Assembly: GCA_029212615.1 (NCBI GenBank)
Contig: JARGPJ010000003.1
Span: forward strand, 372,001-436,000
DNA length: 64,000 nucleotides
Source: Verrucomicrobiales bacterium
GTDB taxonomy: Bacteria > Verrucomicrobiota > Verrucomicrobiia > Verrucomicrobiales > DEV007
Reading direction: 5' to 3'
In this document: positions 25,995 to 33,869 of the stretch, piece by piece
How positions within the stretch are numbered: the first letter of the stretch is position 1
Layout of the letters: the number at the start of each line of letters is the position of its first letter
Translations under genes and position numbers: made by a program
The notes under the pieces: model-generated
Databases searched by the model: none
What the model was told of the DNA's origin: nothing
What the model saw: only the letters and a program-made list of their open reading frames with translations

Positions 25995-26837
25995 ATGAAC
26001 ACAGCGCGCCTTCTCCTGCTGATTATCGGATCTCTTTTCCTGGCCCCAGTGCTAAAAGGACAAGAGGTAGTTTTGAAAATTGGCGACATCGTCAGTGTCA
26101 ACGTATTCGACGAACCTTCGTTGACCGGCGCTTTCCAGGTGGGTCCAGCCGGAAACATCGTCTTTCCGCTCCTCGGCGGTATTCAATCGGTTGGACTTTC
26201 CCCTGATGAGTTAGCCAAAGCCGTGGAAAGCAGGCTCGAGGCGGACTACATCAGGGATGCGCAAGTCTCCGTCGCCATCGCGGAAGAGGCGGAACTTCCG
26301 CCCCATACCGTCACCGTCATCGGTCAGGTGTATGCCCCCGGCCAGGTGCCCTTTAAGGTCGGTGAGTCCATCGATCTCTTCACGGCAATTGCTTCAGCCG
26401 GCGGCCTCACCGAGCGGGGCAATAAGAGCCGTATTGAACTCAAGCGCCGTTCCGGTAGCGATCTCACCACTCAAATCCTCAACCTGGAATCCAATCGGGT
26501 TCTCGCTCTCAAAGACGGTGACACGCTCATCGTTCATGCCATCCCGGAAGTGATGGTGGAAGAGGAGAAGGTTGTTTTCGTGACCGTGATTGGAGAAGTC
26601 AGGAAACCCGGTCAACTTCCCATGAATCCTGAGAACCCCTATGACTTAATCGGAGCGATTGCAATGGCAGGCGGCTTCACTGATTTAGCCAAGCCGTCAA
26701 AAGTCGTCGTGCGACGGCGGACGGCAGAAGGGGTGAAGACCTACGAGCTCAACGTGTCAAAGATGCAGAAGGATCAAAGCAAGCCGTTTATCCTGGCCCC
26801 CGATGACACAATTTCCGTCCCTGAAAGCTTCTTCTAG
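25995..26837 (+). CDS. Wza-like polysaccharide export protein (PES/SLBB)
   Basis: A periplasmic polysaccharide-export protein of 280 residues. After a signal peptide (about 1-22, ending LKGQ) comes the PES domain (LKIGDIVSVNVFDEPSLTG, GPAGNIVFPLLGGI) and two SLBB domains (VTVIGQVYAPGQVPF; VTVIGEVRKPGQLPM). There is no lipobox Cys and no C-terminal amphipathic helix, so unlike E. coli Wza it cannot by itself form a lipidated outer-membrane channel. The neighbouring beta-barrel gene may supply the pore. It precedes the Wzc-like kinase by 150 bases. Confidence 0.9.
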   Translation: MNTARLLLLIIGSLFLAPVLKGQEVVLKIGDIVSVNVFDEPSLTGAFQVGPAGNIVFPLLGGIQSVGLSPDELAKAVESRLEADYIRDAQVSVAIAEEAELPPHTVTVIGQVYAPGQVPFKVGESIDLFTAIASAGGLTERGNKSRIELKRRSGSDLTTQILNLESNRVLALKDGDTLIVHAIPEVMVEEEKVVFVTVIGEVRKPGQLPMNPENPYDLIGAIAMAGGFTDLAKPSKVVVRRRTAEGVKTYELNVSKMQKDQSKPFILAPDDTISVPESFF

Positions 26838-26987
26838 AGCTTCTCTTCAGGACCCGGGTTTTGTGGCATGAAAATGGATGTTCATTCTCTGCTTGTAAGG
26901 TATATATGACAGGCAGCCAGACACTTGAAATAAATCGAGATTTAGATTTTTCAGGCGATCTCTGAGTTTTCCACCTTCCTCGAACTG

Positions 26988-28967
26988 ATGTCCCACCCCC
27001 AATACTACAACGAGGCTCCCTCCGAATATCCAGACCCGCAGGGGCACAAACTTCAGGATTACTTCAGATGGTTTGTGAAGCGTTTTTGGATTTTTCTTCT
27101 CACCTTGATATTTGGATATCTCCTCGGGCTCTATGTCTATTCATCGACGCCCCCCTCCTACCAATCCTCCGCTACTATTGAAATTCTCAGGGTCAAAAAA
27201 GATGCTGCGGATGTCGACGAGGAGGAGAAAATCCGCATGAGCGGTGCGGCGGAGATGTTATCCGCCTCGGAAAAATTACAGCTTTCCAGCTACTATGTGG
27301 AAACGGCCAAGGGGCATCTTTTCAGTGATCGGAAAGATATCATTCCCGAGACCTTTAAATTTCCATGGCAGGAGGAGGAGCAGTATTCCAGTTCCGAACT
27401 CACTCCGGAAATTGTCGGAAGCCTTCTCCAAAGCTGGATTTCGGTGGGATGGCGACCTGACACCACTCTACTCGACATTGTAGCGGTCCACAGCGATCCC
27501 GCCATCGCGAGAGACGCCCTCGTGGGTTTACTTTCCACCTATGAGCAGGCAACTGAAAATAAGGTAGCCGGATCTTCTGAGTATGCTCTCGACTATATTT
27601 TGGAAAGCTCCTCCGAGGTAAAGGAAAGAATCCTCGAGCTGGATAAAGCACTGAGACTCTACAATCGTTGCCTCGAACTCAGTGAAGAAGTTCGAGCGGC
27701 TGAGCGACAGATTGCCGAAATGGAGAAGCGCTATCTCCCAAGATGGCCGGCATTAGTCGAAGCCAAAGAACTACAAACCATTCTGAAGAAACGCTTCACG
27801 GAAGAATTAAATCAAGTGATACGCCTCTCTGAAGATGAGAAACAATTCTGGAACGAAAATCAAACCGTCCTCGGCGATATACCAGCCGAAGAGAAAGTGG
27901 CTGCTCAGATCCAGTTGGTCTCAACGCGCTCGAGCGTGATCACTCGTGAGCTGGAAGCTGAACAGCAGATCTACGACAATTTGATCACTAAATTGAAAGA
28001 GGGAAATGTCTCCATCGGTTTCGCCAGTAAGCAATTTGATATCGTGCAGCCCCCCAGTCTTCCGGGACGACCATTCGCACCGATAAAATCAAAGGTTCTC
28101 ATCACTTACACAGCAGGCGGCGCTGCTATTGGAATCGGCATTATTCTTCTCCTTGGCTTCATGGACCCCACCGTTCGCACGGTTGCCGAACTGGAATCCC
28201 TAACCGGGTTATCCGCCGTCGGCGCAATGCCCTTTTCAAAAGAGGTCGCAAGAGACAAAGCCCTTGTCATGCTCAGTGCCCCTGAGTCACAACCGGCGGA
28301 GGCCATTCGAACACTTCGAGCTGGCCTTACCTTCCTCGGCAATTCAAGTGAGCGGGGGTCATTCCTGATTACCAGTGCCATTCCGGGAGAGGGAAAGAGT
28401 TGGATTACCGCGAACCTCGCCCTCTCTTTTGCGACACAGGGCGACCGCACACTCCTCATTGATGCGGACATGCGCCGGCCGGTGCAGCCTCAAATCTTCG
28501 GCTATGACAAAGCATCCAAAGGTCTCTCCGATCACCTTTCACTGGGGACTCCGATAAAAGAGTTACTCGTCAGAACCGAAGCCTCCGAGAACCTCTATCT
28601 GCTCCCCGCCGGGAGTCGATCCGCAAACCCTTCCGAACTTCTGGCCGGCAAGGCGTTGGGACCGCTTATTGAGAAATTGAACGAATTTTTCGATCGGATC
28701 ATTATCGATTCAGCTCCACTTGTTCCGGTAAGTGACAGTCTGCCACTCGCCAAGCAGGCCCAATCAATTGTTCTCGTTTCACGAATTGGAAAGACTCCCA
28801 AAGGGGCGATTAAACGAGCTGTTCGAATCCTGTCCGAGAATCAAACCGAGCCTGTTGGGGTCGTCGCCAACGGTCTCCCCAAAACAAGGACGAAAGGGTC
28901 TTACGGATATTACTATTCCTATTCAGGCGGAGGGAATTACTCCGACTACGCCCAGAATGGCTCCTGA
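26988..28967 (+). CDS. Wzc-like polysaccharide co-polymerase/tyrosine autokinase
   Basis: A 659-residue bacterial tyrosine kinase fused to a Wzz-type chain-length domain. Two transmembrane segments (about 33-52 and 366-388) flank a coiled-coil-rich periplasmic part. The cytoplasmic kinase has Walker A PGEGKSWITA (about 466), Walker A' LLIDADMRRP (about 489) and Walker B IIIDSAPLVPVSD (about 571). The C-terminus is a tyrosine cluster (GSYGYYYSYSGGGNYSDY), the autophosphorylation site. It controls chain length and export through cycles of phosphorylation with a partner phosphatase, which is not seen here. ATG 26988; it follows the Wza-like gene. Confidence 0.94.
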   Translation: MSHPQYYNEAPSEYPDPQGHKLQDYFRWFVKRFWIFLLTLIFGYLLGLYVYSSTPPSYQSSATIEILRVKKDAADVDEEEKIRMSGAAEMLSASEKLQLSSYYVETAKGHLFSDRKDIIPETFKFPWQEEEQYSSSELTPEIVGSLLQSWISVGWRPDTTLLDIVAVHSDPAIARDALVGLLSTYEQATENKVAGSSEYALDYILESSSEVKERILELDKALRLYNRCLELSEEVRAAERQIAEMEKRYLPRWPALVEAKELQTILKKRFTEELNQVIRLSEDEKQFWNENQTVLGDIPAEEKVAAQIQLVSTRSSVITRELEAEQQIYDNLITKLKEGNVSIGFASKQFDIVQPPSLPGRPFAPIKSKVLITYTAGGAAIGIGIILLLGFMDPTVRTVAELESLTGLSAVGAMPFSKEVARDKALVMLSAPESQPAEAIRTLRAGLTFLGNSSERGSFLITSAIPGEGKSWITANLALSFATQGDRTLLIDADMRRPVQPQIFGYDKASKGLSDHLSLGTPIKELLVRTEASENLYLLPAGSRSANPSELLAGKALGPLIEKLNEFFDRIIIDSAPLVPVSDSLPLAKQAQSIVLVSRIGKTPKGAIKRAVRILSENQTEPVGVVANGLPKTRTKGSYGYYYSYSGGGNYSDYAQNGS

Positions 28968-29005
28968 ATGAAGAACAAGTAAGGTATCCCGGCTGAATCT
29001 ATCGG

Positions 29006-30379
29006 ATGCGCAAACAGCACTCAGAACTCCCGGGGCCGGGCTGGCTGATCGTTCTCGCCCCGCTCGTCGCACTGATTTTTTATGCGCCGCTTGCCTTCGG
29101 TGGAACCACCCCTTCCAGTGTCGAGGTAATCGACAGCCTCCTTGCCTCTTCCTTTGTGCTATGGCTGGGTCTCCTCATCTTTGAAAAACGGCGCCCCCGG
29201 ATTCCCTTAACCTGCCTCTCATCCCTCGTCTTTTTAAGCATTTTCGGCTTAGCACACGCCTTGAACCCGGGATCGTACTTCGAACCGGACTCGTGGCGTT
29301 TTATTCTCCTCGTAGAGAACTACCGATGGCTTCCGGGCACGGTGGATACCGAAACCACTGCTCCGATAATCCGGCACCTTGGCGCTCTCTCGCTCGCTTT
29401 CCTCGTTCTAGTGGATGCCTGCGCCCATTCCCGCACCCGCTGGTTTCTGATCTATGCGGTGGCTCTGGCAGGGCTGCTCATTGCAGGCATCGGGATCTAT
29501 CAACGGGCCAGCGGCGCTGATTCCATGCTCTGGGTGACACCCGACCGATCTGGAAAGCTGTTTTTCGGGGCCTTTCGATACAATGCAAATGCCGCGGCCT
29601 TTCTCAATTTATCCTGGCCGGCCACCCTCGCGATATGGCTCAGAAGCAGGGCTCTCGACCCTTCCGGCACCCGAACCTCTGCAGAATTTTGCGCCCTTTT
29701 CCTCCTCTTCATTGCCGTGTTCGTCAATACGTCAAAGGCAGGACAAATACTCGGGCTCATCGCTGCCCTTATCTCAGTCATTTGGTTTTGGAAATTGGTA
29801 AGACCGAAGGAAACATCCGCATCTGCCATCGCCATCATGTCAGCTTTGTTTCTCAGCCTGTTTCTGATTGCACTGCTTCCAGCCCTCAATTTGATCACCG
29901 AGAGATGGGAAGCTACCTCACAAAGCCTTGCTGGAAGGATGCTCGTCTACGAAGCGAGCAGTAAGATTCTTCCGAACAGTGGATGGTTTGGAACAGGTCC
30001 CGGCACTTTCCGCCTCATTTTCCCCTTCTATACCGGCTATCTGGGTGATCGCTTGAGCGGCACCTACACGCACACTCATCAGGACTATTTACAGACACTT
30101 ATCGAATGGGGCTATCTCGGTTTTGCCGGGTGGCTGGTATTGATTGGTGGAGGACTGTGGGTGGGACTGACTTATGCGTTTAGAATGAAGCAGAAAGGCC
30201 GAAATGATCTCACCACGAGCTGTTCCCTCATTGCTCTCTCGACCATCCTGCTTCATGCCCTCGTCGATTTTCCTCTTCAGATCCCTTCGGTGCAGATCCT
30301 CGCTGCATTCTACCTGGCCATCTGCTGGTCGGCCTCCCAACGGGATCAGCGAAAAGTCCGCCTGCCCAAAAGGCAATGA
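29006..30379 (+). CDS. Wzy/O-antigen-ligase family protein
   Basis: A second Wzy-like inner-membrane protein of 457 residues with about twelve transmembrane segments. The large periplasmic loop (about residues 300-370) contains the pattern GWFGTGPGTFRLIFP and THTHQDYLQTLIEWG; the latter His-rich H-x-H-QD-Y motif is the Wzy_C hallmark. ATG 29006 lies 38 bases after the kinase gene. Being next to the Wzc and Wza homologues, it is the better candidate for the exopolysaccharide polymerase, leaving the 3030-4403 protein as a ligase or a second polymerase. That assignment is inference. Confidence 0.88.
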   Translation: MRKQHSELPGPGWLIVLAPLVALIFYAPLAFGGTTPSSVEVIDSLLASSFVLWLGLLIFEKRRPRIPLTCLSSLVFLSIFGLAHALNPGSYFEPDSWRFILLVENYRWLPGTVDTETTAPIIRHLGALSLAFLVLVDACAHSRTRWFLIYAVALAGLLIAGIGIYQRASGADSMLWVTPDRSGKLFFGAFRYNANAAAFLNLSWPATLAIWLRSRALDPSGTRTSAEFCALFLLFIAVFVNTSKAGQILGLIAALISVIWFWKLVRPKETSASAIAIMSALFLSLFLIALLPALNLITERWEATSQSLAGRMLVYEASSKILPNSGWFGTGPGTFRLIFPFYTGYLGDRLSGTYTHTHQDYLQTLIEWGYLGFAGWLVLIGGGLWVGLTYAFRMKQKGRNDLTTSCSLIALSTILLHALVDFPLQIPSVQILAAFYLAICWSASQRDQRKVRLPKRQ

Positions 30380-30392
30380 ACTGATTTGTGCG

Positions 30393-31343
30393 TCAGACCG
30401 TCGCCGCCGCGGCCTGTTGTTCGCCACCGTGCTCCGATTTCTTAAGAAAGCTGGAAAGTGCAAAAATGGTGATGAAGGTCAGCGTCAGCGAAACGTAGCC
30501 GCTGATATCATGAACTTTCTGTAAGTCCGCTCCCGGGTGTCCTGCCGCATGTTGCACCAAATAGATCACCCGAAGACAATTCATGCAAAAGGCGGTAAAA
30601 AGACTCAAGCCCAGAAGAATCAATCGATTTAAAATCGACAGCCGGATGAACTCTCCCAGAACAAAGCCGGCAAAAATGCTGCTTTGAAAAGAGCGAATTC
30701 CGCTGCAACCTTCGCTCACATGGAGCGGTATCCCGTTTGCAAAGAGCGTCTCCCCCGAACTCGTTACCGGCAGCCCCAGCATACGGTTCGCAAAGACGGC
30801 CGTGTCCACAACTCGTTCCGTCAATCCATGGATCAGGGAGAACTCAACCGCTGAAGGGAGCGGTACCGCCAGAAGGATGAGTACGGCACAGGGAAAAAAC
30901 GTAAGGAGCGCCCTCCCCCCAATGACCCGACTGAGGCAGAAAGCGGCGAACCCGATCATGAGAAAGGCATGGACGACGAGCGGCGCCCGCCACCCTGAAT
31001 CGACGGTCTGAATCAGCCTCAACATCACGATGGAACAAAACGCCGCGCCAAAAAAGATGACCACCAAGGGAGACTGAACCATTTTGGGCGCTTCCACGAT
31101 AAGCCGATCCCCTGCTCCTTTGATCTCACTCCAGCGGGAGTGAAAGAAGAAAGGGACAAGGAGAATAACCATGTAGCCATAATCGTAGTAGGTCCCGTCT
31201 CCCCAGCTGGGTTCAAGAGCCAGGCAAAGTTGCCCGAACCACAGCACCAGAAAGAGCCAGAAAGGAAATGACTCACTGCGAATCAGGTCTTTAAGCTTGC
31301 TCAGGTCCGATTGCGCGGATGGCTGGTGACTGGTGACTTCCAT
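30393..31343 (-). CDS. Exosortase (exosortase/archaeosortase family)
   Basis: A polytopic membrane transpeptidase-like enzyme of 316 residues, thought to cleave C-terminal PEP-CTERM sorting signals after their membrane insertion. About eight hydrophobic segments. All three catalytic residues are present: Cys213 in SEGCSGIRS, Arg258 in MNCLRVIYL and His278 in VHDISGYV. A substrate-type PEP-CTERM protein is at 47343-50198. The gene converges on the EPS-assembly run, 14 bases apart, and continues leftwards from the paralogous helical-repeat gene. Its first codons contain a 7-base repeat remnant (31321-31341), so the N-terminal ten residues may be recent. Confidence 0.9.
   Translation of the reverse strand: MEVTSHQPSAQSDLSKLKDLIRSESFPFWLFLVLWFGQLCLALEPSWGDGTYYDYGYMVILLVPFFFHSRWSEIKGAGDRLIVEAPKMVQSPLVVIFFGAAFCSIVMLRLIQTVDSGWRAPLVVHAFLMIGFAAFCLSRVIGGRALLTFFPCAVLILLAVPLPSAVEFSLIHGLTERVVDTAVFANRMLGLPVTSSGETLFANGIPLHVSEGCSGIRSFQSSIFAGFVLGEFIRLSILNRLILLGLSLFTAFCMNCLRVIYLVQHAAGHPGADLQKVHDISGYVSLTLTFITIFALSSFLKKSEHGGEQQAAAATV
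31321..31341. repeat. Heptamer repeat remnant at the exosortase start
   Basis: Plus strand GGCTGGT, GACTGGT, GACTTCC, a 7-base period running into the exosortase start codon. It encodes the N-terminal VTSHQPS. Similar in style to the heptamers at 12115-12288. Confidence 0.5.
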
Positions 31344-31417
31344 GGAAAGTTAAGAACAAAGGTCCCGACAAGAATAGACCCGCCCCGACAGAGAGACAAG
31401 CCCTGCGCTGAAGTTGA

Positions 31418-33175
31418 TCACTGCCCCGGCGTTGCCTCACTATTCTCAGGCTCACCAAGCGCTTCCTGAAAAAATTCCCGCTCAATCGCCATCATCCCGC
31501 CCCATTTCAAGCGGTCAGGAAGCCCCTCCGGAACGACAGACAAATCAGAATCACGCTGAACGAGCTCAATCACGGCAAGATCGGTATCGCTCAATTCGGA
31601 AAACTCGTCTGCTTTCAGGTTCTCCGACAAGGTCGTGATCACTCGAGCGGCCTCGTCGAACTGACCCTCAAAATGATAGGCTAGAGCCAGAGTGGTATAG
31701 AGACCTGCCGGTTTCTTGAATTTTCCGACAAGGTTTTCGAGCTTATCCATGAGTCCTGATACAGAGCGACGATTCATCAGGGTGAGCCACGCTACATTAT
31801 TGACGAGAAGAGGGTTGTCCGGCTCACCTGCTAACATCCCTAAACTGATATCCAGCAGATCGCTACCGGCATCATCTTCGACAAGATGTGAAAAGATAAA
31901 AGAGACATCAGAAGCAGGAATAGGAATCGCACTCCTCCTTTTTAAAGCCTCTGTAACCGCTCGATTCCTTACCGACTCATTGCCTGCAGAAGCCGCAATT
32001 TTCGCAATAGTCAAGAGCCCCCCTCTCCCCGACGCCAGACCGGCCTGACGCAATGCCCGCTCCCACCAATTTTTTGCATTGCTCCTCTCTCCGACGGCAG
32101 TGGCCACGACGGCTCTCAACGCAAACAACATTGCCGGGTCAAGCTCCGTCGGAGCTTTGCTGAGCAGCTCAGAGGCAGCCTCCCAGTTTCCATCACGGAA
32201 GTAACTTTTGATGAGAATAGAAAAGTTCACCGGGTCATTCTCTACATCAGCGCCTGCCATCGTTTTCTGAACCAGGGCGATCTCATTCCGGCTAATCAGC
32301 CAATCTCCAACTTCACTCCGATGCGTGTCAAAAAAGCGACTGACAATAGACGACAGGACCTGTTCCCTGATAGCCGGATCCGCCGCGATCTGCAGGCGGG
32401 CTTCAAGAAAGTGAACGAACAGGGGAATTTCTTCCTCCGCCAGGATCTCTCGAAGCCGCAAGCCGATATCCTGAAAGCGCTTAAGATCCCAATTCTTCTC
32501 CGGAATAACCTCCAGAAGGCGAAAGGCCGAAAAGGCGATCTGCGGACCGTTCTCCTGATTGATCAACTCATCGATCAATCGCTGAGCTTCCCGCCGCGCC
32601 ACATCATCTTCGGAGGAAAGCCTTGCCAGGGCACTGGCAACCAGAAACGAATCGCCCGGTTCGACCCGATTCTTTCGCAACTCCTCCAACAATTTCAGCG
32701 CTTCAATGGGGCGATTCCTCACAATCAGAAACTCTGCTCCCAACTGCATGGCATCGGGAGATGTTCTTTCTTCAGGCGTCAGCTGAGCCAGTAGTGAGGC
32801 AACCGTAACATGATCGCCCAATCCAAGATATAGCCTGATCACCTCAAGACGTTCATCGGCTAAGGCAGAAGAATGGCTGAAAAGCGTTCTCGCTGCTACC
32901 AGCAGGTGTGGAGACCGATTTTTCAGAGAAGCCCGATAGAGCTGTCTTACCACCTCAATGTTTCCCCTATCGAGCTGCCAGGCAGCCAGACTGACTTCTG
33001 AGGCTTCCTCCCACTTACCCTCGCCGCCCAGCTTTCTGGATTTCTCCACCAGAGAAGCGGCCCTCCAATTACTGATTCGATATTTAATCCCCTCACGCTT
33101 CACATAGGCCGCGAATCCACCTGCCAGAACCAAGGCGGAAACAATAACGAGAATGAAGATGGAGCGCCTTTGCAT
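31418..33175 (-). CDS. Membrane-anchored helical-repeat (TPR-like) protein, paralogue of 19112-20827
   Basis: A 585-residue protein with one N-terminal transmembrane segment (about residues 5-24) and long degenerate TPR-type helices outside. WRAASLVEKSRKLGGEGKWE and AAWQL align with the 19112-20827 protein, the hallmark of the pair. Other helices include LALAYHFEGQFDEAARVI, a well-formed TPR. ATG 33175 is chosen because it puts the basic N-terminus and anchor at the start. It is transcribed with the exosortase gene (75 bases apart). A PrsT-like accessory of the exosortase/EPS system is likely by position only. Confidence 0.74.
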   Translation of the reverse strand: MQRRSIFILVIVSALVLAGGFAAYVKREGIKYRISNWRAASLVEKSRKLGGEGKWEEASEVSLAAWQLDRGNIEVVRQLYRASLKNRSPHLLVAARTLFSHSSALADERLEVIRLYLGLGDHVTVASLLAQLTPEERTSPDAMQLGAEFLIVRNRPIEALKLLEELRKNRVEPGDSFLVASALARLSSEDDVARREAQRLIDELINQENGPQIAFSAFRLLEVIPEKNWDLKRFQDIGLRLREILAEEEIPLFVHFLEARLQIAADPAIREQVLSSIVSRFFDTHRSEVGDWLISRNEIALVQKTMAGADVENDPVNFSILIKSYFRDGNWEAASELLSKAPTELDPAMLFALRAVVATAVGERSNAKNWWERALRQAGLASGRGGLLTIAKIAASAGNESVRNRAVTEALKRRSAIPIPASDVSFIFSHLVEDDAGSDLLDISLGMLAGEPDNPLLVNNVAWLTLMNRRSVSGLMDKLENLVGKFKKPAGLYTTLALAYHFEGQFDEAARVITTLSENLKADEFSELSDTDLAVIELVQRDSDLSVVPEGLPDRLKWGGMMAIEREFFQEALGEPENSEATPGQ

Positions 33176-33266
33176 ATCCCTTTCTATACAGCGATGGAAT
33201 GTAGGGGGAAACGAGAGCTTCGCAAACAGTTCGCCCATTTCCTTGTTCTTCGCGAACGGTGCAGGA

Positions 33267-33302
33267 ATAAAAAAAGCCGGAGCAGATTTCCTGCCCCGGC
33301 TT
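33267..33302 (-). terminator. Rho-independent terminator after the small cytochrome gene
   Basis: On the minus strand AAGCCGGGGCAG pairs with CTGCTCCGGCTT (one G-T wobble) around a 5-base loop, followed by a run of T residues (33273 downwards). It ends the 33329-33817 transcript. Confidence 0.8.
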
Positions 33303-33328
33303 CCTTAAAAAACGTAGTTTAGAGAATT

Positions 33329-33817
33329 CTATTCGAATGTCTCGACCGTGCCGGCCTCTTTCTCCTTACCGTCCCAATCAAGACCTTCCTGTGGGGCGGC
33401 ATCTTCCGTCCAATCCCCAAAATCAGCACCTTCTTCAATCCACTTCGCAAAGAGCTCCTGCTCTGCTTCAGTCCACTGCGGGGCTTTGCCCTCTGGTGGA
33501 AAGTGGTAGTCATCATAAAGAGGAAGCTTGGTCACTTCGAGCATGCGACTTTCGTCCGGCTTACCGGGAACAAGAACCAACTCACCGTCCTCATCCTCAG
33601 CGGAAAGAATTCCTTCTTTTGTGGCGAAAACGATATCTGCCTTTGGCTTGCGTGTCCGGCCTCGCTCATCTTCATAAGCAGGTGAGTGACACTTCACACA
33701 ACCCGACTTCACGAAGGGATAGATCTGAGTGCCGAAATCAATTTTTTCTTCAGCGTGCAGGGAAACTGCAGGTACGCCAAGACCGAGGAGAGTGAGAATG
33801 AGGATATTCTTTCGCAT
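33329..33817 (-). CDS. Planctomycete-type c-type cytochrome (PSCyt1-like)
   Basis: A 162-residue exported mono-haem cytochrome. Signal peptide about residues 1-22 (ending LHAEE), then IYPFVKSGCVKCHS, the CxxCH haem site at about residues 40-44, and the typical late block DDYHFPPEGKAPQWTEAEQ, where PPEGK carries the family signature, followed by LFAKWIEEGADFGDW. It lies in the periplasm and carries electrons or serves as a domain partner; a redox partner is not seen. Divergent from the metalloprotease gene. Confidence 0.88.
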   Translation of the reverse strand: MRKNILILTLLGLGVPAVSLHAEEKIDFGTQIYPFVKSGCVKCHSPAYEDERGRTRKPKADIVFATKEGILSAEDEDGELVLVPGKPDESRMLEVTKLPLYDDYHFPPEGKAPQWTEAEQELFAKWIEEGADFGDWTEDAAPQEGLDWDGKEKEAGTVETFE

Positions 33818-33869
33818 AATAGAGGTGTGTTTTTTTCACAAACGCTCCAAAATATAGGACGATCACGAA

